A DNA stretch of 14,103 bases from JAVMKJ01 sp031732875 (GTDB lineage: Bacteria > Pseudomonadota > Gammaproteobacteria > Competibacterales > Competibacteraceae): NCBI GenBank assembly GCA_031732875.1, contig JAVMKL010000275.1, positions 1 to 14,103 on the forward strand, in the 5' to 3' direction. Both the position numbers and the translations under genes were made by a program. The notes beneath the pieces are model-generated. The model saw only the letters and a list, made by a program, of their open reading frames with translations. It ran no database searches and was not told the origin of the DNA. Below are positions 7,644 through 14,103 of the stretch, in pieces. How positions within the stretch are numbered: position 1 is the first letter of the stretch; each line of letters begins with the position of its first letter.

Positions 7644-7672
7644 GCGCGGGTTTCGACCCGCGCTTTGCTTTT
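7644..7672 (+). terminator. Rho-independent terminator of hsp20
   Basis: A perfect 8-bp stem (GCGCGGGT 7644-7651, ACCCGCGC 7656-7663) is closed by a stable TTCG tetraloop and followed by TTTGCTTTT at 7664-7672. It lies 52 nt after the hsp20 stop. A smaller hairpin (CGCGG 7608-7612 with CCGCG 7620-7624) sits just upstream. In the minus direction no T-tract follows the stem, so it should not serve ptsP. Confidence 0.85.
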
Positions 7673-7688
7673 GGGCTATTGGAGTCAC

Positions 7689-9956
7689 TCAAGCCAGTTC
7701 GTGCACGATCTTGCCCAACCCGGCTCGTCGGAGGGCGTCGTCGAGCAGTCGGCGGATCTGGCGGACGGTGTCCAGCTCCAGCGCCTGTCGGGCCAGTTCC
7801 CGTGTTTCCGCCAGGGTGAAGTTGCGGATCGCCCATTTGACTCGCGGCACGCTGGTGGGGCCAGCGCTCAGACTGTTCACCCCCATCCCCAGCAGTAGCA
7901 CGGCAGCGCCGGGATCGGCCGCCATCTCTCCACAAAGGTTCACCGGTCGGCCGGTCTGGCGCCCGCCCTCGATAATGTGAGCGATCATTTTCAGCATCGC
8001 CGGGTGCAGGTTGTCGTACAGTCCGGCGACTCGGGCGTTGTCGCGATCCACCGCCAACAGGTACTGGGTCAGATCGTTGGTGCCGACCGACAGGAAATCC
8101 ACGTGCTGGGCCAGTTGCGCGGCCTGCCAGGCGGCGGAAGGCACCTCGATCATCGCCCCAACTTGCGGCTTGGCGGCGGGCCAGCCGTCTTCCTGCAGTT
8201 CCCGGTGCGCCTGTTCCAGCAATCGCAACGCCTCATCCACTTCCTCGATCGTGGTGATCATCGGAAACAGGATTCGTAAGTTGTTCAACCCGGCGTTGGC
8301 GCGCAGCATGGCGCGCAACTGGGTCAGGAAGATGTCGGGATGGTCCAGCGTGAATCGCATCCCGCGCCAGCCGAGGAAGGGGTTGTTTTCGTCGATGCTG
8401 AAGTAGGGGAGGGTCTTGTCGCCGCCGATGTCCAAGGTGCGCATGACCACGGGTTGTGGGGTGAAGGCGGCCAGCATCTGACGATAAATCTGGCACTGCT
8501 CATCCTCGCAGGGAAAGGATTCGCGCACCATGAAGGCGAATTCGGTGCGGTACAGGCCGATGCCTTCGGCACCGCTGTCGCGGGCGGCGGCAATGTCGGT
8601 CAGCAGGCCGGCTTTGGCGTATAGCGGAATGTGATGGCCGTCCTGGGTCGTCGTCGGCAACTCGCGCAGTTCGCGCAGTTCGGTGGACAGTTCCACCTCG
8701 GCGGCGATCAGGTGCCGGTATTCCTCGCGCATCGATGGATCGGGGTTGAGGTAGATCCGGCCTTGGTAACCATCGACGATGATTTCACAACCGTCGAAAC
8801 GGCCCAGCGGTCGTTCGCCCAGTCCCATGACCGCCGGGATGCCCATGGCCCGCGCCAGTAGAGCGACGTGGGACAGGGCCGAACCGCGCAGGCAGACGAT
8901 GGCGGCCAACCGTTCCGGCGGCACCGCCGCCAGATGCGCCACGCTCATCTCCTCGGCGACCAGTACGCAGCGCCCGTTCGCGCAATCCAGCGGCTCGGTC
9001 GGAACGGCGCGCAGGTGGTTCAGCACCCGCCGTCCCAGATCGCGGATGTCTTCGGCGCGGCCGCTGAGATAGGGGTCTTCGGCCTGTTCCAGCAACCGGA
9101 CCCGGCTCAGCACGGCGTCGCGCCAGGCAGCTGGCGCCCACTGGCCGGCCTGGATACGGGCGTGGGTGTCGCCGAGCAGGCTGTCGCTGCTCAGCATCAT
9201 CCGGTAGACGGCGAACAGCGCCTGTTCGGTCGGCGGCAGCAACGGCGCCAGCCGGTCGCTGGCTTCGCGCAGTTCCCGGTCGACCGCGGCGATGGCGGCC
9301 CGAAATGCCGTCTCCTCGGCGGTGGGATCGGCTGCCTCGCGGTCGGGCACATCGTCGAGATCGGCCAGCAGATGCGGGATGGCGACGGTGCCGATGACCA
9401 CCCCTGGGGCGCCGGGTACGCCCTGCAGGGCGCGGGTGCCGGCTGTCAGGGGGTTGAGCAGTTCCTGGGTGGCGCCGCTGAGGATGGCGTGGTTGAGGAT
9501 GCTGGCCAGTTGCGCGGCGATGGTGACCAGAAAATCCACCTCGCCGGATTGGAATTGGCGGACGGCGGTGTGCTGGACCAGCAAAACACCCAGCACTCGG
9601 CGATATTGGATCAGGGGCACGCCCAGGAAGGCGTGGTAGTCGTCCTCGCAGACTTCGCGGACCGGGTGGAAGCGCGGATGGAGTGGCGCGTCTTGCAGAT
9701 TGAGCGGTTCCTGGCGTTCGGCCACCAGCCCGACCAACCCTTGCCGGAGGTTCAGCCGGATCCGGCCAACCGCCTGCGGATTCAGACCGGCGGTCGCCAT
9801 CAGGACGTATTCCCGGTTGTCCTCATCGGCCAGATAGACGGTACAGGCGGCGACACCCATCGCATCCCGAATCCGGTTGACCGTGATCGCCAGCGCGCTG
9901 GGCAAATCCGGCGCCGCGCTGACATCCTGGACGATACGGCGCAGGGTTTCGAGCAT
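7689..9956 (-). CDS. ptsP: Phosphoenolpyruvate-protein phosphotransferase PtsP (enzyme I-Ntr)
   Basis: First enzyme of the nitrogen phosphotransferase system. It autophosphorylates from PEP and passes phosphate to NPr (PtsO) and then PtsN, linking nitrogen and carbon status to K+ transport, PHA metabolism and stress control. The protein has 755 residues, close to E. coli PtsP. An N-terminal GAF domain (about 15-160), where glutamine sensing is known in the family, is followed by the enzyme I N-domain. The phosphohistidine is His363 in LSHVALLAR. The PEP/pyruvate barrel carries GLYRTEF (467-473), the LDIGGDKTLPY loop (508-518), GTNDLTQY (625-632) and catalytic Cys675 in CGEMAADP. All key residues are present. 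ATG 9956 starts the family-typical MLETLRRIV and has GGAAGGA about 10-11 nt upstream. The frame continues upstream to a TTG at 10226, but that would overlap the divergent transporter gene. No rppH, ptsN or ptsO is nearby. Confidence 0.95.
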   Translation of the reverse strand: MLETLRRIVQDVSAAPDLPSALAITVNRIRDAMGVAACTVYLADEDNREYVLMATAGLNPQAVGRIRLNLRQGLVGLVAERQEPLNLQDAPLHPRFHPVREVCEDDYHAFLGVPLIQYRRVLGVLLVQHTAVRQFQSGEVDFLVTIAAQLASILNHAILSGATQELLNPLTAGTRALQGVPGAPGVVIGTVAIPHLLADLDDVPDREAADPTAEETAFRAAIAAVDRELREASDRLAPLLPPTEQALFAVYRMMLSSDSLLGDTHARIQAGQWAPAAWRDAVLSRVRLLEQAEDPYLSGRAEDIRDLGRRVLNHLRAVPTEPLDCANGRCVLVAEEMSVAHLAAVPPERLAAIVCLRGSALSHVALLARAMGIPAVMGLGERPLGRFDGCEIIVDGYQGRIYLNPDPSMREEYRHLIAAEVELSTELRELRELPTTTQDGHHIPLYAKAGLLTDIAAARDSGAEGIGLYRTEFAFMVRESFPCEDEQCQIYRQMLAAFTPQPVVMRTLDIGGDKTLPYFSIDENNPFLGWRGMRFTLDHPDIFLTQLRAMLRANAGLNNLRILFPMITTIEEVDEALRLLEQAHRELQEDGWPAAKPQVGAMIEVPSAAWQAAQLAQHVDFLSVGTNDLTQYLLAVDRDNARVAGLYDNLHPAMLKMIAHIIEGGRQTGRPVNLCGEMAADPGAAVLLLGMGVNSLSAGPTSVPRVKWAIRNFTLAETRELARQALELDTVRQIRRLLDDALRRAGLGKIVHELA

Positions 9957-10091
9957 GAAGCGAGATTCCTTCCGACTGGAAATTTTCTGGAGCATAGAGT
10001 AAGCCATCATCACAATGAATGGTGATAGCGCGGAATAACGCAACAGAGTGTGAGTGTGTAAGTAGTCCACGGTGGCTGCTGGGTCTTGGTC

Positions 10092-10122
10092 GGTCGATAT
10101 CACTAACGGTATTAGTGCGACC
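10092..10122. promoter_or_regulatory. Bulged inverted repeat between ptsP and the FieF-type gene
   Basis: GGTCG (10092-10096) and CACTAA (10101-10106) pair with TTAGTG (10112-10117) and CGACC (10118-10122) around a 5-nt centre, with an unpaired ATAT on the left arm. That gives an 11-bp interrupted palindrome in the 252-base divergent intergenic region. It could be an operator for either gene or an RNA hairpin in the ptsP leader. I recognise no known regulator site, and I could not assign a convincing -35/-10 pair to either gene. Confidence 0.25.
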
Positions 10123-10208
10123 GTTGCACTCGATAGTTCGCCCCGCGCGATGGGCGGAAGCCAAGTAGAATATACCGACTTCAGGTTACCTAAGAACAAT
10201 ACAGGGCC

Positions 10209-11129
10209 ATGAGCGACCAAACGCAATCGACCGTCGACCCGGCGCGGACTGCCCGCCTGCTGCGCCTGGCAACCTATGCCTCGGTGACCACCGCGACGGC
10301 CCTGATCGCCGGCAAACTGGCGGCGGCGCTGCTGACGGGATCGGTTAGCGTGCTGGCATCGCTGGTGGATTCGATGATGGACGTGGCGGCATCGATCATC
10401 AATCTACTGGCGGTGCATTACTCGCTGCAACCACCCGACCGCGAGCATCGCTTCGGCCACGGCAAGGCCGAACCGCTGGCGGGTCTGGTGCAGGCGGCAT
10501 TCATCGCCGGTTCGGCGGTGTTCCTGATCCTGCACGCGGTCGATCGGCTGTTGCACCCGCAGCCGTTGAACGATGCCCTGGTCGGCGTCGGCGTACTGAT
10601 CTTCTCCATTGTCGCCACCGTTGTGTTGCTGCTGTTCCAACACCACGTGATTCGTCGTACCCACTCCACGGCGATCCGCGCCGACGCGCTGCATTACGCC
10701 ACCGACCTGCTGACCAACGCCGCCACCATTCTGGCGCTGGGTTTGGCGATGCTGGGTTGGCCGCTCGCCGACCCGATTTTCGCCATCGGCATCGCTCTGT
10801 ACATCCTCTACAGCGCCGGCCAGATCGGCTACGAGGCCATCCAGTTGCTGATGGATCACGAGTTACCGCCCGAGGTTCATGCCCGCATCAGGGAGATCGT
10901 GCGCGCCCACCCTCAGGTACGAGGGGTTCACGACGTGCGCACCCGTCGCTCCGGACAGACCTATTTCATCCAGTTGCACCTGATGCTGGACGATCAGTTG
11001 CCGCTGGTGGTGGCGCACCGGGTGGCCGACGAAGTGGAGGCGGCGATCAAGGGAGCATTCCCCAACGCCGACGTGCTGATTCATGAGGATCCGGCCAGCG
11101 AACCGCCGCCGCGGCCGCTGCCGGTCTGA
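10209..11129 (+). CDS. fieF: Cation diffusion facilitator, Zn2+/Fe2+ efflux transporter of the FieF/YiiP type
   Basis: Inner-membrane proton-coupled metal exporter that removes Zn2+, and possibly Fe2+ or Cd2+, from the cytoplasm as a homodimer. It has 306 residues with six predicted membrane helices and a C-terminal cytoplasmic metal-binding domain (about 215-295). Every metal ligand of E. coli YiiP is found at a constant +9 offset. Site A is Asp54, Asp58, His162 and Asp166. Site B is Asp77, His80 and His84 (RFGHGKAE loop). Site C is His241, His257, His270, His292 and Asp294. The Asp/Asp-His/Asp set of site A is the zinc/iron-type selectivity pattern. ATG 10209 has only AGGG close upstream. 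The gene is divergent from ptsP and ends 17 bases from the convergent M23 gene, with no room for a terminator. Metal preference is inferred from homology. Confidence 0.92.
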   Translation: MSDQTQSTVDPARTARLLRLATYASVTTATALIAGKLAAALLTGSVSVLASLVDSMMDVAASIINLLAVHYSLQPPDREHRFGHGKAEPLAGLVQAAFIAGSAVFLILHAVDRLLHPQPLNDALVGVGVLIFSIVATVVLLLFQHHVIRRTHSTAIRADALHYATDLLTNAATILALGLAMLGWPLADPIFAIGIALYILYSAGQIGYEAIQLLMDHELPPEVHARIREIVRAHPQVRGVHDVRTRRSGQTYFIQLHLMLDDQLPLVVAHRVADEVEAAIKGAFPNADVLIHEDPASEPPPRPLPV

Positions 11130-11146
11130 GGCGGGCGTGAAAATCC

Positions 11147-12103
11147 TCAGGGCGCCGTCAGTACCATCCCCGCGATGGGAGTGACGCCACGCCCGTCCGG
11201 ACCGGTAAATTCGAAGGGTAGGGACACCAATTCCATCCCGGCATTGCGCTGGATCGCGAAATGCAGGTGCGGGCCGGTGGAATAGCCGGTGTTGCCGGAG
11301 TTCGCCAGCCAAGCCCCGCGTTCCACCCGCTGTCCGGGAGCCACCCGAACCGAATCGGGATGCAGGTGGGCGTAAACCGCCATGGTCCCGTCCTGGTGCA
11401 GGATGCGCACCGCGTTGGCGCGGGTCTGATATTTCGGATCCGTGCCGCCATCCAGAAAATCGTCGGCGATTTCCATCACCACGCCGGCCCGGGCGGCGCG
11501 GACCGGAGTGCCCAGCGGCAGGACGATATCCACGGCGTAGCGGCTCTGCGGGTGCTGATGGCTGAAAACGCCGTCGAAGGCCTGACTGATCGCGAATCGT
11601 TGTCCCGGCGCGAACGGCGGCGTGTAGGGGCCATCGGGCCGGTGTTCGGCGGCGGGATCGCCCAGTACGGCTCGTACCTGGTAGGAATAGCGCCAGCGCG
11701 GTCCGGACGGCGTGAAGGAAACGGCGATGATTTCGGCGCGGGGTGGTACCACCACCCGAACCGGCAACGGCGGCTCGGCGCGCATGTTGTCGAGCATCTC
11801 GGCGCTGATCTCCACTTCGACCGGGCCGTAATAGTCGTTGATCGCGGCCAGAACCGGCGCGTCCTGGGTACCGCGATTGCGGATGCTGATCCTGATCGGG
11901 AGTTGGCTGACCGGGAGCGGTTTCACCTCGACGGGCGTGTCGGCGGTTTCCGGCGGTCGGTCGGCAAACACCCAGGCGCCGGACGCATCCTGATACTTGT
12001 AGAGGGTTTTGGCTGGCGCCAGTGGCGGGACTGGCAAACCGAGCACGGCGATCAGTGTGATCGAAATCAGGGTCAGCCGTCGTTGCCGTCTTGCGCGCCT
12101 CAT
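11147..12103 (-). CDS. M23 family peptidase (LytM-like) with N-terminal DUF4124-like segment
   Basis: Probable exported peptidoglycan-active protein, 318 residues. A basic start and hydrophobic stretch (about 1-31, cleavage near AKT) form a signal peptide. A DUF4124-like motif (YKYQDASGAWVFADRP, 35-50) follows, then a beta-rich middle part and a C-terminal M23 lysostaphin-type domain (about 165-295). Of the usual zinc-site residues, Asp192 (YAVD), His246 (AHLH) and the H-x-H pair His279/His281 (GPHLHF) are present. The expected His four residues before Asp192 is Arg188. It may therefore be a divergent enzyme, recruit another His (for instance in FSHQH, 180-184), or be a non-catalytic LytM protein that regulates amidases. 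The ATG at 12103 has no strong Shine-Dalgarno. The gene lies 16 bases after the SDR gene, so it is probably co-transcribed and perhaps translationally coupled. Confidence 0.88.
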   Translation of the reverse strand: MRRARRQRRLTLISITLIAVLGLPVPPLAPAKTLYKYQDASGAWVFADRPPETADTPVEVKPLPVSQLPIRISIRNRGTQDAPVLAAINDYYGPVEVEISAEMLDNMRAEPPLPVRVVVPPRAEIIAVSFTPSGPRWRYSYQVRAVLGDPAAEHRPDGPYTPPFAPGQRFAISQAFDGVFSHQHPQSRYAVDIVLPLGTPVRAARAGVVMEIADDFLDGGTDPKYQTRANAVRILHQDGTMAVYAHLHPDSVRVAPGQRVERGAWLANSGNTGYSTGPHLHFAIQRNAGMELVSLPFEFTGPDGRGVTPIAGMVLTAP

Positions 12104-12119
12104 CGGAAGCCGCCAACGC

Positions 12120-12773
12120 TCAAAAGTAATGAATGTGCGTGCCTTCCTGCTCGCTCTTGGCCAATTCCACCATCCTGGCGGCGACGGTTTCCGCCGGCAC
12201 CGGCCGGTAGCGGCTGAGTGGCCCGATCAGGAACAGCGACCAGACCGGCGCAAACTGCTTGTTCCAGTCCTCGACCGGGCGGGGTTCCGGGCGTTCTCCC
12301 AGCAGCAGGGAAGGGCGCAGCAGATGAGCCGACTTGAAGTGCAGTTCGCTGACTGCCGCCTCGGCCCGGCCCTTGACGCGGTTGTAGAACATCGGGGAAC
12401 TGGGATCGGCGCCGACCGCCGAGACCAGGACGAAGCGGCGCACGCCCCGGGTCGCTGCCAGCCGGGCCAGTTCGGCGACGTAAATGTGATCCACCTTGGC
12501 GAAAGCTTCCGGCGAACCGGCGATCCGGTGGGTCGTGCCCAGACAGCAGAGGACGGTATCGGCGTCGATCGCCCGGGCGTGGTCGCCGAGATGATCGAAG
12601 TCCACCACGTGGACGGTCAGTTTCGGATGCGTCCGTTCCAGCGGCCGGCGGGCCAAAACCGTCACCTGGCCGAAGTCGTCGTCCGCCAGCAGTTTCGTCA
12701 GACAGTGCCCGCCGACCAGGCCGGTCGCGCCGGCCAGTAACACACGGCTTCCCGCTTGTGGTTGTGCCTCCAT
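12120..12773 (-). CDS. Atypical SDR, NAD(P)-binding Rossmann protein (HTATIP2/YbjT-like)
   Basis: Short-chain dehydrogenase/reductase-like protein of the atypical 'NAD(P)H-binding' group, 217 residues, with no signal peptide. The N-terminal Rossmann turn is GATGLVGG (15-22), an ARR basic patch after strand 2 (41-43) suggests NADP(H) preference, and the active-site-like set is Ser118 (LVSAVGAD), Tyr130 and Lys134 (YNRVK). The LVSAVGAD and FYNRVKG segments recall human HTATIP2/TIP30 and bacterial homologues. The substrate is unknown and I would not assign a reaction. ATG 12771-12773 follows GGGAG with 8-nt spacing, a good ribosome binding site. It is the first gene of a probable two-gene unit with the M23 peptidase, and is divergent from potD. 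Confidence 0.85.
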   Translation of the reverse strand: MEAQPQAGSRVLLAGATGLVGGHCLTKLLADDDFGQVTVLARRPLERTHPKLTVHVVDFDHLGDHARAIDADTVLCCLGTTHRIAGSPEAFAKVDHIYVAELARLAATRGVRRFVLVSAVGADPSSPMFYNRVKGRAEAAVSELHFKSAHLLRPSLLLGERPEPRPVEDWNKQFAPVWSLFLIGPLSRYRPVPAETVAARMVELAKSEQEGTHIHYF

Positions 12774-12803
12774 TTTCCATGCTCCCGATGGTTAAACCGG
12801 ATT

Positions 12804-12838
12804 CCCGACAAGAGGTTTGGCCGCGCCAAACCTTCGGG
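12804..12838. promoter_or_regulatory. Long bulged palindrome in the SDR/potD divergent region
   Basis: AGGTTTGGC (12813-12821) pairs perfectly with GCCAAACCT (12825-12833) around a 3-nt loop. An outer stem, CCCGA (12804-12808) with TCGGG (12834-12838), adds 5 bp with a 4-nt bulge on one side, making 14 bp in total. No T-tract follows on either strand, so it is not a standard terminator. It lies about 30 bases upstream of the SDR start and about 110 bases upstream of potD, where an operator or leader hairpin would be expected. No known consensus was recognised. Confidence 0.3.
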
Positions 12839-12946
12839 GGTTCTTCCTGTTAAGCATAGTCCCGCTCCTTTTGGGATGGCGCGCGACTGCCGGTGGCGGG
12901 GAACGCTGGTAAACTGGCCGTGCCCGCCACTCACGAGGATCGCGAC

Positions 12947-13981
12947 ATGCTCAAAATCCTGCTTGCCAGCCTGCTCCTGCTGTCCGGCGCCATCGTCATC
13001 GCGGCCGAACAGCAGACCCTGGTCGTCTACAACTGGGCGGAGTACCTGCCGAAGAAGGTCCTCCAGCAGTTCGCCCGGGAAACCGGCATCAAGGTACAGT
13101 ACTCGACTTATGACAGCAACGAGGCGATGTACGCCAAGGTCAAGACCGTCAAGGGCGTCGGCTACGACATCCTGGTGCCCTCCACTTACTATGTGGACCG
13201 AATGCGCCGGGAGGGGTTGCTGCAACCGCTGGACAAGTCCCGCTTGCACAATCTCGGCAATCTCAACCCGCGCCTGCTCGATCAGCCCTACGACCCCGAC
13301 AACCGGTACAGCATTCCGTATCTGTGGGGCACGACCGGCATCGCCTACGACGCCGACAAGGTGGCGCCCGGCACGTTGACGCGCTGGGCGGAACTGTGGG
13401 ATCCAGCCTACAGGAACAAGCTGTTGTTGTTGAACGACATGCGCGAAGTGTTTTCGATGGGACTCAAGGTGCTCGGCCATTCCATCAACACCACCGACGA
13501 GAACCAGATTCGCGCCGCCTATGAAAAACTGGCCGAGATCATGCCCAACGTGCGGGTGTTCGATGCCGAGTCGCCCAAAACCAAGTTTCTGTCGCGGGAG
13601 GTGGCGGCGGGGATGCTGTGGAACGGCGAAGCCTATCAGGCCAGCAGGGAGAATCCCAAGATCCGGTACGTCTACCCGAAGGAAGGGGCGATGCAGTGGA
13701 TGGACAATCTGGTGGTGTCGGCGGGGGCCAAAAACGTGGACGCCGCCCACCAATTCATCGACTTCGTATTGCGCCCGGAAATCGCGAGGCAGATCAGCGA
13801 GGAGGTCGGCTATTCCTCGCCCAATCTGGCGGCCATCAAGCTGCTGCCGGAAAAGGTGCGCGACAATCCCACCGTCTATCCGTCCGAAGAGGATCTGAAG
13901 AACGTCGAGTTCCAAACCGACGTCGGCGCGGCCCTGCCGGTTTACGACCAGTACTGGCAGCGGTTGAAGGCCCGGCGTTGA
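12947..13981 (+). CDS. potD: Spermidine/putrescine ABC transporter periplasmic binding protein PotD
   Basis: Periplasmic receptor that delivers spermidine, and less well putrescine, to a PotABC-type importer. It has 344 residues with a signal peptide at about 1-20 (cleavage near IAA-EQQ). Alignment by eye with E. coli PotD is nearly gapless after the signal peptide, with a constant -4 offset for the polyamine ligands: Trp30, Tyr33, Ser79, Tyr81, Asp164, Glu167, Trp225, Trp251, Asp253, Tyr289 and Gln323. The one difference I see is Ala31 where PotD has Thr35 (NWAEY versus NWTEY). That retained set favours a spermidine-binding PotD over a putrescine-specific PotF. ATG 12947 has GAGG 8 nt upstream and begins the signal peptide; the frame opens earlier at GTG 12893, which would spoil it. 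No potA, potB or potC precedes it. The permease genes may lie elsewhere or beyond the window. Confidence 0.95.
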   Translation: MLKILLASLLLLSGAIVIAAEQQTLVVYNWAEYLPKKVLQQFARETGIKVQYSTYDSNEAMYAKVKTVKGVGYDILVPSTYYVDRMRREGLLQPLDKSRLHNLGNLNPRLLDQPYDPDNRYSIPYLWGTTGIAYDADKVAPGTLTRWAELWDPAYRNKLLLLNDMREVFSMGLKVLGHSINTTDENQIRAAYEKLAEIMPNVRVFDAESPKTKFLSREVAAGMLWNGEAYQASRENPKIRYVYPKEGAMQWMDNLVVSAGAKNVDAAHQFIDFVLRPEIARQISEEVGYSSPNLAAIKLLPEKVRDNPTVYPSEEDLKNVEFQTDVGAALPVYDQYWQRLKARR

Positions 13982-14067
13982 GCATTAGGCTGTTATTTTT
14001 AGATGACAATATCGCGGTTTTCCGGACCGACGATGTGTTCTTGAAATAAACCGGGTGTTTCCTTGTA

Positions 14068-14094
14068 TTTTTGATCATCCAGCCGGATCAAAAA
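14068..14094. repeat. Inverted repeat downstream of potD
   Basis: TTTTTGATC (14068-14076) and GATCAAAAA (14086-14094) are exact inverted copies separated by 9 nt, in the AT-richer tail after potD. The T-run comes before the stem and the A-run after it on the plus strand, the reverse of an intrinsic terminator. It could be an operator or hairpin ahead of a gene beyond the window. No coding region is evident in 13982-14103. Confidence 0.35.
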
Positions 14095-14103
14095 CAGCAG
14101 GGG

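Noticed and set aside
8868..10025. Plus-strand open frame of 385 codons
   Set aside because: It is antisense to ptsP, whose catalytic motifs are all intact. The product is Gly/Gln/Asp-rich without a domain or ribosome binding site.
9957..10226. 90-residue N-terminal extension of PtsP
   Set aside because: It would start at a TTG inside the divergent FieF-type gene, has no ribosome binding site and is not part of the family. ATG 9956 gives the normal length.
11261..12217. Plus-strand open frame of 318 codons
   Set aside because: It is antisense to the M23 peptidase gene, which has a signal peptide and M23 motifs. The plus-strand product has no recognisable features.
12698..13915. Minus-strand open frame of 405 codons
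   Set aside because: It is antisense to potD and the SDR gene. potD matches E. coli PotD throughout, so this frame is a shadow.
14041..14071. Sigma-70-like promoter TTGAAA ... TATTTT after potD
   Set aside because: The spacer is 19 nt, longer than usual, and no downstream gene is visible in the window, so I could not support it.
13836..14078. Minus-strand 80-codon frame at the right end
   Set aside because: Most of it is antisense to the end of potD and the rest lies in AT-rich intergenic DNA. It has no ribosome binding site or recognisable domain.
1..14103. Defence island, mobile element or CRISPR array
   Set aside because: No transposase, integrase, restriction-modification, toxin-antitoxin, Cas gene or direct-repeat array was seen. 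The flanking genes are housekeeping types.

Overview
This is a GC-rich bacterial chromosome segment with nine protein genes. It is most likely from a gammaproteobacterium: the PotD, FieF/YiiP, PtsP and YihY homologues align nearly residue for residue with the E. coli proteins, and the heat-shock gene carries an E. coli-type sigma-32 promoter. An environmental lineage such as Competibacter or Chromatiales would fit, but that is inference and no marker gene is present. I saw no rRNA, tRNA, CRISPR array, insertion sequence or integrase.

Layout. Positions 1-2621: a YihY-type membrane protein on the minus strand, divergent from a patatin lipase of the yeast Tgl3/4/5 and plant SDP1 type on the plus strand. 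Positions 2724-6986: a very large minus-strand gene for a TIR-CHAT-STAND ATPase-TPR protein. Positions 7060-7672: a small heat-shock unit on the plus strand, with a sigma-32 promoter, a leader hairpin, a strong ribosome binding site, hsp20 and an intrinsic terminator. Positions 7689-9956: ptsP, the nitrogen-PTS enzyme I, on the minus strand. Positions 10209-11129: a FieF-type Zn/Fe efflux transporter on the plus strand. Positions 11147-12773: a minus-strand pair encoding an atypical SDR NAD(P)-binding protein and then an M23 peptidase with an N-terminal DUF4124-like segment. Positions 12947-13981: potD, a polyamine-binding protein, on the plus strand. The last 120 bases are AT-richer and appear intergenic.

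How the genes relate. Most are unrelated housekeeping or envelope genes, each with its own transcription unit. The only likely operon is SDR then M23 (16 bases apart). The outstanding gene is the 1420-residue TIR-CHAT-STAND-TPR protein. It puts two candidate death effectors, an NADase-type TIR and a caspase-like CHAT protease, on one nucleotide-binding switch with a TPR sensor. This is the architecture expected of a self-contained NLR-like or Avs-like antiphage abortive-infection protein. No other defence gene is visible, so it appears to be a stand-alone system, and it sits back to back with a sigma-32-driven chaperone gene. The antiviral role is inference from domain logic.
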